NCBI RefSeq assembly: GCF_030814215.1
Contig: NZ_JAUSUT010000001.1
Span: 186,001 to 250,000 of the forward strand
DNA: 64,000 bases
Reading direction: 5' to 3'
Source: Amycolatopsis thermophila
GTDB taxonomy: Bacteria > Actinomycetota > Actinomycetes > Mycobacteriales > Pseudonocardiaceae
Under the pieces are notes generated by a model that was not told the DNA's origin, made no database searches, and worked only from the letters and a program-made list of their open reading frames with translations. The position numbers and the translations under genes were made by a program. This document shows, in pieces, positions 41,467-49,843 of the stretch. Every line of letters starts with the position of its first letter. Position 1 is the first letter of the stretch.

Positions 41467-42780
41467 CTCAGGGGTGCGCTCCACGCCACGCCGTTCCTTC
41501 GTCACCTTGAGGAAGCACAGCATCACCGCGCAGAGGACCAGGCAGCCGATCGGGAAGTACAGACCGACCGACACGTCGTCGGCGGTGGCGTTCTTGCCGA
41601 TGACGTAGGGCCCGAAGAACCCGCCCAGCGCGGCGATCGAGTTGATCGCCGCCAGACCGACCGCGGTGTGCTCCTTGGACAGCACGCGCGCCGCCAGCGC
41701 CCAGTAGGGCGCGAGGTAGCCGAGCACGCCGATCGCGACCAGCGACAGGCAGATCAGCGCGGCGACCGGGGTGTGCCGGAACTGGATGGTGCCGAGCAGG
41801 CCGATCGCGGCCAGCAGCATCATCGCGACGACGTGCCCGCGCCGTTCGCCGGTGCGGTCGGAGTTGCGGGCCACGATCAGCATGCCGAGGGCGCCGACGA
41901 TCCACGGGATCACGCCGAGGAAACCGATGTTGGTCGCCGAGTACGACGGGTCCATCTGCTTGACGATCTGCGGCACGAAGAAGGTGAACCCGTACAGGCC
42001 GCACGCGGCGAAGAGGTTCGCGAAGGCCATGTAGAGCACCCTGCGGTCCTTCATCACCCGCAGCTGGCCCAGGAAGGTCTCCTTCTGCTCCGGCGCGTAG
42101 TCCTTGTTGATCTCGGTCTCCAGCCAGTCCTTCTCCTCGGCGGACAGGAAGCTCGCCTGAGCGGGCTTGTTCGGCAGGTACACCAGCACGACCAGGCCGA
42201 CCAGCACCGCGGGCAGGCCCTGCAGGATGAACACCCAGCGCCAGCCGGACAGGCCGAACCAGTGCAGGTGGTCCAGGATCAGGCCGCCGGTCAGGCCGCC
42301 GAGGATCATCGCGACCGGCTGGGCGATCGCCAGTGTCGCGATCGCGCGGCCGCGTTCCTTGGGCCGGAACCACAGCGTCAGGTACAGCAGCAGGCCCGGG
42401 TACAGGCCGGCCTCGGCGACGCCGAGCACGATCCGCGCGATGTAGAGCTGCGGGATGTTCTGCACGAACCCGGTGATCGCGGTGACGATGCCCCAGCTGA
42501 TCGCGATGCGGGCGAGCCAGATCCGGGCGCCCACCTTCTTCATGATCATGTTGCTGGGGACCTCGAACACCACGTAGGCGAGGAAGAAGATCGCCGACGC
42601 GGTGCCGAACACGGCCGTGGTGATCGCCAGCTCGTGCTGCATGCCCAGCTGGGCGTAGCTGATGTTGGACCGGTCCATGTAGTTGAACACGTACAGCAGC
42701 GCGACCAGCGGCAGCACTCTGCGGCTGACCTTGCGGACCGTGCGGCTGCCGACGTCACCGGCAGTGGTGGTTTCGCTCAT
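41458..42780 (-). CDS. MFS transporter, ACS family (aromatic/organic acid)
   Basis: 440 residues, twelve predicted helices. RRVLPLVALLYVFNYMDRSNISYAQLGM is split between helix 1 and the D-R-x-N motif; WFRPKERGRAIATL and LGxxxAGLYPGLLLYLTLWF are typical of the anion:cation symporter group that imports tartrate, phthalate or 4-hydroxyphenylacetate. It follows the FAD dehydrogenase by 25 bp and precedes marR, so it could serve the IclR operon, the homogentisate pathway or both. Confidence 0.88.
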   Translation of the reverse strand: MSETTTAGDVGSRTVRKVSRRVLPLVALLYVFNYMDRSNISYAQLGMQHELAITTAVFGTASAIFFLAYVVFEVPSNMIMKKVGARIWLARIAISWGIVTAITGFVQNIPQLYIARIVLGVAEAGLYPGLLLYLTLWFRPKERGRAIATLAIAQPVAMILGGLTGGLILDHLHWFGLSGWRWVFILQGLPAVLVGLVVLVYLPNKPAQASFLSAEEKDWLETEINKDYAPEQKETFLGQLRVMKDRRVLYMAFANLFAACGLYGFTFFVPQIVKQMDPSYSATNIGFLGVIPWIVGALGMLIVARNSDRTGERRGHVVAMMLLAAIGLLGTIQFRHTPVAALICLSLVAIGVLGYLAPYWALAARVLSKEHTAVGLAAINSIAALGGFFGPYVIGKNATADDVSVGLYFPIGCLVLCAVMLCFLKVTKERRGVERTPEVV

Positions 42781-42805
42781 GTCTCTCCTCGTTGAGTTCG
42801 CGAAA

Positions 42806-44212
42806 TCAGGCCGCGGCGTTGATGCCGGCGAGGCGGCCCATGGTCAGGGCGTTGGCGACGGCGTTGCCGCCACCGACGTAGCGCTGCCCGAGCACTCCGG
42901 CTCCGGCCTCGCCCGCGGCGAAGAGGCCGTCGATGACCTCGCCACGCTCGTCGCGCACGGCCGCGCGTGCGTCGATCTCCAGTCCGGCGTGCGTGCACAC
43001 CAGCTCCGCGGGCAGCAGGCGCGCCGCGTAGAACGGGGGTTCGCCGATCGGGTCCGGGTGGCCCGTCGCGCCCTTGCTGGCGAGCGTGCGGTGCCGCAGG
43101 AACTCCGGGTCGTGCCCGGACGGCAGCTGCTCGTTCCAGCGGCGCACCGTCGCGACCAGCGCGTCGGCGGGGATCCCGGCCTTGCCGGCCAGTTCCTCGA
43201 GGCTACCCGCGCGCAGCGTGCGCCCGGCCTCGGCCTCCGCCAGGACGTGGCCCGCGTCCCAGTGCGCGTACCCGGCGGGCAGGCTGAGCCGGGCGCGCTC
43301 GTCGAAGACCGCCCACGCCGTGCCGCCCTGCCGCTCGATGACGCCGCTGGACACCGCGTAGGAGGCGTCCTCGTCCATGAACCGGCGGCCCGCGCCGTTG
43401 ACGTAGATCCGCGACTTCGGCGGGAACCCGGACTGCCAGTGGTGCAGCCGCTGGAAGTAGGCGGTGGGCAGCAGCAGGCCCCAGCCGTCACCGGTGACCC
43501 CGGCGCCGACCTGCTCGCCGAAGCGCAGGTGGTCGCCGCGGCTGCCGTCGGCGGCGACGACGAACAGGTCCTCGCCCGCCCGCAGCGCCGCCGGGTAGTA
43601 GCGCGCCAGCAGGTCCGGGTCCCGGGCGAACCCGCCGCTGGCGACCACGACCGCGCCGGCGCGCACCTCGATGCCGTCGGCGACCACCCCGGCGACCCGG
43701 CCGTCCTGCTCGATCAGGCGCTCGACCCGGGTGTTGAGGACGACCTCGGCACCGCGCGTGCGCGCGGCCCTGGCGAGCACCTGGACCACGCCGTAGCCCT
43801 GGTCCTTGGGCACGTGCCCGCGCCACACGTCCTCGACACCGGCCTGGCACAGCCCCGGCGTGTGCGCGTTGCCCGACACCTTCGCCGGGATCTCCACACC
43901 CAGGCCGATCAGCCACTCCAGCGTCGGCCCGGAGTGCTCGCAGAACGCGGCGATCAGGCCCGGGTTGAGCTGCCAGGAGTTGAGGTCCATGTAGTGCTGG
44001 AAGAACCGCTCGGCGGAGTCGTCCACGCCCAGCGCGGCCTGCACGCTCGTGCCGGCCGCGGTGAACATGCCCGCGGACAGCTGCGTGGAGCCGCCCAGCT
44101 CGGTTTCGGATTCGAACAGCAGCACCGAGGCGCCCCGCTCGGCGGCCGAGGTGGCCGCGGCGAGCCCGGCGCCGCCGCCACCGACGACCACGACGTCCCA
44201 GTCGTCACTCAC
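42806..44212 (-). CDS. FAD-dependent oxidoreductase, fumarate-reductase/KstD type
   Basis: 468 residues, GTG within the SDR stop (GTGA). Dinucleotide motif DVVVVGGGGAGLAAATSAAE with the acidic ribose contact ~20 residues on (LLFESETELGGSTQLS). The C-terminal FAD motif is DGLFAAGEAGAGVLGQRYVGGG. The substrate domain is like 3-ketosteroid dehydrogenases and flavocytochrome-type reductases, with YAAR in the active-site region (PPFYAARLLPAEL). It would introduce or remove a double bond next to a carbonyl. Neighbouring SDRs and an NTF2-like protein point to a hydroaromatic or alicyclic substrate; the actual compound is unknown. Confidence 0.87.
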   Translation of the reverse strand: MSDDWDVVVVGGGGAGLAAATSAAERGASVLLFESETELGGSTQLSAGMFTAAGTSVQAALGVDDSAERFFQHYMDLNSWQLNPGLIAAFCEHSGPTLEWLIGLGVEIPAKVSGNAHTPGLCQAGVEDVWRGHVPKDQGYGVVQVLARAARTRGAEVVLNTRVERLIEQDGRVAGVVADGIEVRAGAVVVASGGFARDPDLLARYYPAALRAGEDLFVVAADGSRGDHLRFGEQVGAGVTGDGWGLLLPTAYFQRLHHWQSGFPPKSRIYVNGAGRRFMDEDASYAVSSGVIERQGGTAWAVFDERARLSLPAGYAHWDAGHVLAEAEAGRTLRAGSLEELAGKAGIPADALVATVRRWNEQLPSGHDPEFLRHRTLASKGATGHPDPIGEPPFYAARLLPAELVCTHAGLEIDARAAVRDERGEVIDGLFAAGEAGAGVLGQRYVGGGNAVANALTMGRLAGINAAA

Positions 44213-44985
44213 TGCAGGTCCCCTCCGGTCTCGGCGATGATGCGGTGGTACAGGCCGTTGGACACCAGGCCGCCGTCCACGGTGACCTCGCTGCCGGTCA
44301 TGTAGCTCGACCGGTCCGACAGCAGGAACAGCACGGCCTCGGTGATCTCCGCGGGCTGGGCCGTGCGCCCGGCCGGGATGCTCGCCACGGCCGAGGTGAC
44401 GAACGAGTCCGCACCGGCCAGCAGCCCGGTGTCCACGAGCCCGGGGTGGACCGAGTTGACCCGGATCCCCCACTTCGCGAAGCCGCCCGCGGCCGATTTG
44501 GACAGCCCGGTCAGGCCCCACTTGCTGGAGCTGTACGCGGGCGAGAAGTAGCCGATCTGGCCGGAGATCGAGGAGATGTTGACGATCGACCCGCCGCCGG
44601 AGTCGCGCATCAGCCCGGCCACGGCCTTCATGCCGTAGAACGGGCCGGACAGGTTGATGCGCAGGACCTTCTCCCAGATCTCGTCGGTGGTGTCCAGGAA
44701 CTCCAGACGGCGGGAGACGCCGGCGTTGTTGACCAGGCCGGTGAGACGCCCGCGGGCCGCGCGGATCTCCTCGACGACCCGTGCCCACGCCTGTGGGTCG
44801 GTCACGTCCAGCTGGTGCGCCGACGCCGATCCGCCGTCGGATCGGATCTCCTCGACGATCGTCGCGGCGTCGGCGATGTCCGCGACACAGACGTGCGAGC
44901 CGTGGCGCGCGAGCGCGCGTGCGTGACTGGCACCCATGCCCGCCGCGGCGCCCGTGACGAGCACGGTGTCCGGGTACTCAGACAT
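44209..44985 (-). CDS. Short-chain dehydrogenase/reductase
   Basis: 258 residues, ATG 44985. Cofactor loop TGAAAGMGASHARAL, Asp in VADIADA (prefers NAD), NNAGVSR, catalytic Ser in NISSISGQIG, then YSSSKWG (Tyr and Lys) and PGLVDTGLL. Classical SDR of normal length. It overlaps the upstream SDR by 8 bp and the FAD dehydrogenase by 4 bp. Probable oxidation of a hydroxyl group in the same pathway. Confidence 0.9.
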   Translation of the reverse strand: MSEYPDTVLVTGAAAGMGASHARALARHGSHVCVADIADAATIVEEIRSDGGSASAHQLDVTDPQAWARVVEEIRAARGRLTGLVNNAGVSRRLEFLDTTDEIWEKVLRINLSGPFYGMKAVAGLMRDSGGGSIVNISSISGQIGYFSPAYSSSKWGLTGLSKSAAGGFAKWGIRVNSVHPGLVDTGLLAGADSFVTSAVASIPAGRTAQPAEITEAVLFLLSDRSSYMTGSEVTVDGGLVSNGLYHRIIAETGGDLQ

Positions 44986-45793
44986 GCCGCGACCCACCGT
45001 CGACGGCGATGCTGTGACCGGTCACGTAGCGGGCGCTGTCGGAGAGCAGGAACAGCAGCGGGCCGACGACCTCCTCCGGCGAGCCGAGGCGGTGCAGCGG
45101 CACGACGTCCAGCGCGTGCTGCAGCGCGGCCGGGTCTTCCTTGACCCAGCGCGTCATCTCGGTGTCGATGTAGCCCGGCGCGATCGAGTTGACCCGGATG
45201 CCCTTGTCGCCCAGCTCGACGGCGAGCGACTCGGTGAGGTGCGCGACGGCGGCCTTGGAGGTGCAGTATGCGCCGCGGCCCCGCCGGACCCGGATCGCCG
45301 ACACCGACGACATGTTCACGATCGCGCTGCCCGGCTCCATGTGCCGCGCGGCGGCCTGGGCGCCGTAGAGCACGCCCTCGACGTTGACCGACAGCGTCGC
45401 GTTGATCTGTTCCGGCGTGATCTCCTCGGCCAGGGCGAACGGGAAGATGCCGGCGTTGTTGACCCAGAAGTCGATGCGCCCGAACCGTTCCAGCGCCAGC
45501 TGTGCCACGGTTTCGTGGTCCTCGGGCTTGGTGACGTCGATGCGAGTGCCGACGACCTGGCCGGGCTTGCCGGCGATCGACGACGCGGTGACGGCCGCGT
45601 TGATCTCGGTCGCGGTGGCCAGCATCTGCTCTTCGTTGATGTCGGCTGCCACGACGTGGACCCCACGCGTGGCCAGCGCGGCGGTGAAGCGCGCGCCCAT
45701 CCCACGGGCCGCGCCGGTGACGACCGCGACCTTGCCCGGGAGCTCGGGGTGGACGGCCGTCATCGGCTCGTGCTGGGCGCGGGTGTCGCTCAT
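44978..45793 (-). CDS. Short-chain dehydrogenase/reductase
   Basis: 271 residues, ATG 45793 in an ATGA overlap with the NTF2-like gene. TGAARGMGARFTAAL cofactor loop, AADINEEQ (NAD-type Asp), NNAGIFP, catalytic MSSVSAIR, Tyr-x-x-x-Lys in AYCTSKAAV, and C-terminal GHSIAVDGG. A second SDR of the same operon but not a recent duplicate of its neighbour, so the pathway likely has two separate alcohol/ketone steps. Confidence 0.9.
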   Translation of the reverse strand: MSDTRAQHEPMTAVHPELPGKVAVVTGAARGMGARFTAALATRGVHVVAADINEEQMLATATEINAAVTASSIAGKPGQVVGTRIDVTKPEDHETVAQLALERFGRIDFWVNNAGIFPFALAEEITPEQINATLSVNVEGVLYGAQAAARHMEPGSAIVNMSSVSAIRVRRGRGAYCTSKAAVAHLTESLAVELGDKGIRVNSIAPGYIDTEMTRWVKEDPAALQHALDVVPLHRLGSPEEVVGPLLFLLSDSARYVTGHSIAVDGGSRHV

Positions 45794-46197
45794 CGGTTCT
45801 CCTTCATGTCGTCGCGGCGCACCGTGCGGCGGCGGATGCGCCAGGTGCCCGCGTGGCGGACCAGGTCGTCGGTGATCGTGGTCTGGCGCAGCAGCTCCGG
45901 CGGGCCGCCCGGCAGGGTGCGCACGATCTGCAGGTAGGCGCGGACGGTGAGGCCGCCGGCCGCCGGCGTGACGTGGACGTTGGTGAGGACGTGGCGGGTG
46001 ACGCCGTCCTGCCGCGCGAAATCCGCCGCGAATTTCGTGAGGGCCTCGGTACCGGCGACGGGAGCCGGGTAGCTGGGCGAGTGGAACTCCCCGTCCGGGG
46101 TGAACGTGGCGGCCCATTCGCGCGCGTGGCCCTCGTCGATGTAGTGGCTCTGCGCGCCGTACAGCTGCTGGACGAGCGCGAGCGTCTCCACGTCCAC
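45790..46197 (-). CDS. NTF2/SnoaL-like protein
   Basis: 135 residues if it starts at GTG 46197 with AGGAGG six bases upstream; a GTG at 46221 is possible but would place that site inside the gene. Cone-shaped NTF2 fold indicated by LVQQLYGAQSHYIDEGHAREWAATF read as helices 1-2, EFHSPSYPAPVAGTEAL, then RHVLTNVHVTP and AYLQIVRTLPGG strands. Members include ring-hydroxylase beta subunits, ketosteroid isomerases and BaiE-type dehydratases. First gene of the operon, divergent from iclR; probably an isomerase or dehydratase. Confidence 0.8.
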   Translation of the reverse strand: MDVETLALVQQLYGAQSHYIDEGHAREWAATFTPDGEFHSPSYPAPVAGTEALTKFAADFARQDGVTRHVLTNVHVTPAAGGLTVRAYLQIVRTLPGGPPELLRQTTITDDLVRHAGTWRIRRRTVRRDDMKENR

Positions 46198-46242
46198 GGT
46201 GACCTCCTGCGGGGTTTGCACGACCGACTTGGCGTGCTATTA

Positions 46243-46259
46243 TCGCACGCAGCGTGCGA
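46243..46259. promoter_or_regulatory. IclR operator, perfect 17-bp palindrome
   Basis: TCGCACGC-A-GCGTGCGA in the 113-bp gap between the NTF2-like operon and iclR. Perfect symmetry and position make it the likely IclR site controlling both directions. Confidence 0.7.
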
Positions 46260-46310
46260 ACTACGGAAACAGTAGGTCGCGGTCCGGCTCGTCGTCAAGG
46301 GGGTGCCCTC

Positions 46311-46982
46311 GTGTCCGAAGTCGACTCGGGGATGTCGAAAACGCTGCACAACGGGTTGCAGATCCTCGAACTGCTCGTCGCGCACCCGCAGGGGATGACG
46401 CTGACGGAGATCGCGGAGGGGGTCGGGGTGCACCGCACGGTGGCGCACCGGCTGGTGCGGACGCTGGAGGCGCACCGGTTGTGCCGGCGGGACCGGTTCA
46501 AGCGGATCTCGCTGGGCACCGGCCTGGTGCGGCTGGCCGAGCCGGTGGAACAGGACCTGCGCACGCTCGCGCGGCCCGTGCTGGAGGAGCTGACGGACCT
46601 GACCCAGGCGACGGCGCACCTGGTCGTGCGCGAGAACGCCGAGGAGGTGCGGATGCTGATGATCGTGGAGCCGCGGCAGGCGCGGATGCACGTGAGCTTC
46701 CGGCCCGGCCAGGTGGACCCGATCGACCGCGGCTCGGCGGGGCTGGCGCTGCTGGCGGCGGCGCCGCCCGTGCCGGGCGAGCGGGAAGAGGTGTCGCAGG
46801 CCCGCAAACGCGGATTCGCCGTGTCCTACGGGGAGATCGCGCCCTCGGTGATCGGGATTTCGGCGATCGTGCCCGGCCGCGAGGTGAGCATCGGCTTGTC
46901 ACTGTTCTCGGCGCCCGACGAGGAAGCGCTGGGCCGCACGGTGGTCGACGCCGCGCAGCGGCTGGCGTCCGTGCTGCGGTGA
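46311..46982 (+). CDS. IclR family regulator
   Basis: 223 residues from GTG 46311, with AAGGGGG upstream. The helix-turn-helix lies at ~15-65 (MTLTEIAEGVGVHRTVAHRL). The effector domain at ~75-220 has VRENAEEVRMLMIVEP, DRGSAGLALLAA and SVIGISAIVPGREVSIGLS, as in aromatic-acid-responsive IclR proteins. Divergent from the NTF2-SDR-SDR-FAD-MFS operon, with a perfect palindrome between. Activator or repressor mode cannot be told. Confidence 0.9.
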   Translation: MSEVDSGMSKTLHNGLQILELLVAHPQGMTLTEIAEGVGVHRTVAHRLVRTLEAHRLCRRDRFKRISLGTGLVRLAEPVEQDLRTLARPVLEELTDLTQATAHLVVRENAEEVRMLMIVEPRQARMHVSFRPGQVDPIDRGSAGLALLAAAPPVPGEREEVSQARKRGFAVSYGEIAPSVIGISAIVPGREVSIGLSLFSAPDEEALGRTVVDAAQRLASVLR

Positions 46983-47231
46983 CGCCGCGCGGGCTGCGGC
47001 ACCACACACGCGGCCCGGGCCGCCTCGACGCGGCGGGCCGCGGTCACGAGCGGCGGGACGATCGGACCACGCCGGCCGCAGGCTCGTCGGCCACAGCCGC
47101 TTCGCGGCCGAGCCATCGGACCCAGGGCACCGGGCCACGAGACGGCCGAGCGATCGGACCGCCGCGCGTGCGAGAGCCCTGGGCCGCGCCGTCATCCACG
47201 GCGGCCCAGCCCCTGAGTCCTCAGCGCGGAC

Positions 47232-47939
47232 CTACACCTGCGCCGTCGGGCGGAGGATGATCTCGTTGACGTCCACTTCGGCCGGTTGCGCGATGGCGTA
47301 CGCGATCGCGCGCGCGACCGCCGCGGCCGGGATCGTCTTCGCGCGGTAGGTGCGCATCCCCTCCGCGGCGTCGTCGTCGGTGATCGAGTCGGCCAGCTCG
47401 GATTCCGTCACGCCGGGCGACACGGTGGTCACCCGGATGTCCGGCCCGGCCTCCTGGCGCAGCCCCTCCGACAGCGCCCACACCGCGTACTTCGTCGCGC
47501 AGTAGACGGCCGCCGTCGGGCTCACCTGGTGCGCCCCGATCGACGCCACGTTCACGAAGTGCCCGCCGCCCTGCCGCCGCATCACCGGCAGCCCCGCCGC
47601 GATGCCGTGCAGCACGCCCCGGACGTTCACGTCGATCATCCGGTTCCACTCGTCCACCTTCAGGCGGTCCAAAGCGGACAGTGGCATGACACCGGCGTTG
47701 TTCACGATCACGTCGACCCGGCCGTGCGACGCCACCGCCCAGTCCACGAACCCCCGCACGTCCGCGGCGTCGGTGACGTCGAGCCGGCGGTAGGCGGCGT
47801 TGCCGATCTCCGACGCCAGCTCCCGCAACCGCTCCACGCGACGGGCACCCAGCACGACCTGGTGCCCCGCCCCGGCCAGCTCCCGCGCGGTGGCCGCCCC
47901 GATCCCGCTGCTCGCCCCGGTGATGACCACGACTGACAT
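47232..47939 (-). CDS. Short-chain dehydrogenase/reductase, YdfG-like
   Basis: 235 residues, ATG start. TGASSGIGAATARELA cofactor loop, GARRVERL with Arg residues favouring NADP, NNAGVMPLS, catalytic NVASIGAHQ, and YCATKYAVWALSEGLRQE. Length and C-terminal NEIILRPTAQV match the YdfG/serine-3-dehydrogenase-like group. Single gene; the 249 bp on its downstream side up to iclR hold nothing I could recognise. Confidence 0.9.
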   Translation of the reverse strand: MSVVVITGASSGIGAATARELAGAGHQVVLGARRVERLRELASEIGNAAYRRLDVTDAADVRGFVDWAVASHGRVDVIVNNAGVMPLSALDRLKVDEWNRMIDVNVRGVLHGIAAGLPVMRRQGGGHFVNVASIGAHQVSPTAAVYCATKYAVWALSEGLRQEAGPDIRVTTVSPGVTESELADSITDDDAAEGMRTYRAKTIPAAAVARAIAYAIAQPAEVDVNEIILRPTAQV

Positions 47940-48059
47940 GGTTTCTCCCTTCCGTCACCCCCAGTCTCGGAAGGTGCGCGGAGGGCCACCAGGCCGCGGC
48001 GTTCCGGGGTGCGGTGCACCCAGGCAGCCGAGCGAGCCGGAAGATCCTAAGCTCTTCAC

Positions 48060-48680
48060 ATGGCGAAGTACTTCGACGTGCACCCGGACAACCCCCAGCG
48101 TCGCGCGATCGGACAGATCGTCGACCTGCTGCGGCAGGACGGCCTGATCGCCTACCCCACCGACTCCGCCTACGCGCTGGGCTGCCAGCTCGGCAACCGG
48201 GACGGCCTGGACCGCATCCGGTCGATCCGCCACCTCGACGACCGGCACCACTTCACGCTCGTCTGCCGCGACTTCGCCCAGCTCGGCCAGTTCGTGCACG
48301 TCGACAACACGGTGTTCCGCGCCATCAAGGCCGCCACGCCCGGTAGTTACACGTTCATCCTCCCGGCCACGAAAGAAGTACCGCGGCGGCTGCTGCACCC
48401 GAAGAAGAAAACCGTCGGTGTGCGCATCCCCGACCACGTCGTCGTGCAGGCGCTGCTCGACGAGCTGGGCGAGCCGCTGGTGTCGAGCACCCTGCTGCTG
48501 CCCGACCACGCCGAGCCGCTGACGCAGGGCTGGGAGATCAAGGACGAGCTGGACCACGTGCTCGACGCCGTGGTCGACTCCGGCGACTGCGGCACCGAGC
48601 CCACCACGGTGATCGACTTCTCCGCGGGCGAGCCGGAGATCGTCCGAAAGGGTGCCGGCGACCCCGCACGTTTCGAATAG
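48060..48680 (+). CDS. YciO/Sua5/YrdC-family protein
   Basis: 206 residues, ATG start. The YrdC fold (binding ATP and threonine in tRNA t6A synthesis) is shown by LIAYPTDSAYALGCQLGN, LVCRDFAQLGQFV, ATPGSYTFILPAT, KKKTVGVRIPDH and SSTLLLPDH. The K-x-R/S-x-N set of true TsaC proteins is altered here, and length fits the YciO branch, whose role is unsettled. A full TsaC is expected elsewhere in the genome. Confidence 0.88.
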   Translation: MAKYFDVHPDNPQRRAIGQIVDLLRQDGLIAYPTDSAYALGCQLGNRDGLDRIRSIRHLDDRHHFTLVCRDFAQLGQFVHVDNTVFRAIKAATPGSYTFILPATKEVPRRLLHPKKKTVGVRIPDHVVVQALLDELGEPLVSSTLLLPDHAEPLTQGWEIKDELDHVLDAVVDSGDCGTEPTTVIDFSAGEPEIVRKGAGDPARFE

Positions 48681-48746
48681 CTCTGGACATCGCCGCGATG
48701 ACGGGTCACGCTGGAAAAACGCACCCTGATCCGCGAGGAGGCTGCG

Positions 48747-48884
48747 ATGAGACTGGGCCGGAAACTTGCCGTGGGCGTCGTCGAAGAATCCGAGGTCGAG
48801 GAGATCACGCCCGTCGAGGAGCCACGCGAGACCGCCGAGACCCCCGAGCCGGAGCGTCCCGCGCCCGTCACCGCCGATCGCTGA
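48747..48884 (+). CDS. 45-residue acidic peptide, unknown
   Basis: ATG 48747 with GAGGAGG at ideal spacing, stop at 48884, 3 bp before the next ATG. The sequence starts basic and hydrophobic (MRLGRKLAVGVV) and then becomes strongly acidic with Glu and Pro (EESEVEEITPVEEP...), ending VTADR. Codon use is typical. No family recognised. The good ribosome site and 3-bp link to the following Cys-rich gene argue that it is real and works with that product. Confidence 0.6.
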   Translation: MRLGRKLAVGVVEESEVEEITPVEEPRETAETPEPERPAPVTADR

Positions 48885-48887
48885 GCC

Positions 48888-49565
48888 ATGGCGGGCTGGC
48901 TGTCGTTGCGCCGCATGCCCCAGGAACGGCGCGACGCCCCGCTGCGCGGCTACAAGCTGGCGTACCCGATGATCTCGGCCGAGGGCACCGAGGCCGGGTT
49001 CACCGGGGTGTCGCTCGGCCGCGCCCACGCCTACCGGGTCGAGGCCGAGGCGAGGTGCGCGCAGAGCAGCAGGCACCCGAGCCCGTCCCGGCTGTGCGAC
49101 TGCGGGTTCTACTGCTTCCACGAGCTGGCCGACGCCCGCGCGCTCGCCTGCGATCCGCAGTACCAGCAGAGCGTGCTGCTGGAGGTGGACGCCGCCGGGC
49201 GCTACTTCCGCTACGAGCGGGGGCTGCGGTACTCGCGGCAGACCGTGCGGGCGGTGCACGCCGGGTTGTGCGCGTGCGGGTGGCCGGCGCAGGTGTTCGT
49301 GGCGACCGGCACCGGGGTGGTGGGCTGGCGGAAGCTGCTGCCGGTGTGCTCGACGTGCGCGGGCAACCGGCCGCCGCTGACGCTGGAGCACTTCAGCCGC
49401 CTCGCGGGGGTGCCGGTCCACCGGGACGACGGGGCGGTCGCGTTCACGACCGGCGCCGTGGCGGGGCCCGAGATGGTGCCGCTGCTGTCCGCGGAGGTGG
49501 CCCTGCTGCACGCCCGCCTCGACGAGCTGCAAACCCAGCTGGACCGCCTCACGCGGGGCACCTGA
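48888..49565 (+). CDS. Cys-rich cytoplasmic protein, unknown
   Basis: 225 residues, ATG. Three cysteine groups: CDCGFYCFHELADAR near residue 70, GLCACGW near 125 and VCSTCAG near 150, suggesting bound zinc or an iron-sulfur centre. Other conserved-looking parts are GFTGVSLGRAHAYRVEAEA and RYERGLRYSRQTVRAVH. The last ~30 residues form an amphipathic helix (ALLHARLDELQTQLDRL), possibly for oligomerisation. No signal peptide or membrane helix. I do not recognise a family. Followed by about 280 bp without a gene, where CGCGAGCACCCC-like words occur three times. Confidence 0.65.
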   Translation: MAGWLSLRRMPQERRDAPLRGYKLAYPMISAEGTEAGFTGVSLGRAHAYRVEAEARCAQSSRHPSPSRLCDCGFYCFHELADARALACDPQYQQSVLLEVDAAGRYFRYERGLRYSRQTVRAVHAGLCACGWPAQVFVATGTGVVGWRKLLPVCSTCAGNRPPLTLEHFSRLAGVPVHRDDGAVAFTTGAVAGPEMVPLLSAEVALLHARLDELQTQLDRLTRGT

Positions 49566-49843
49566 CGCGCATCCACCACCCGGCGGCGCGCGACCGGCGG
49601 GCCCACCTCACCAGGTGTCGCGGGTTCACCGCCCCACGCGAGCACCCCCAAGAGTCAGCCCCCAGCTCACCCGGGTTCAGGCCGACGGAGGGCCGACGCA
49701 TCGGCGCGGCCCGCGCCTGATCGCGGCCGCGCGCGTGAGCACCCCCCGGGGCAGCCGGTTCACCACCCCCTCGGGACCGCCGACCACCAGCGGCCCCCCC
49801 CCGGCCCACACCTCACCGCGGCCGCACGCGAGCACCCCGGAGG

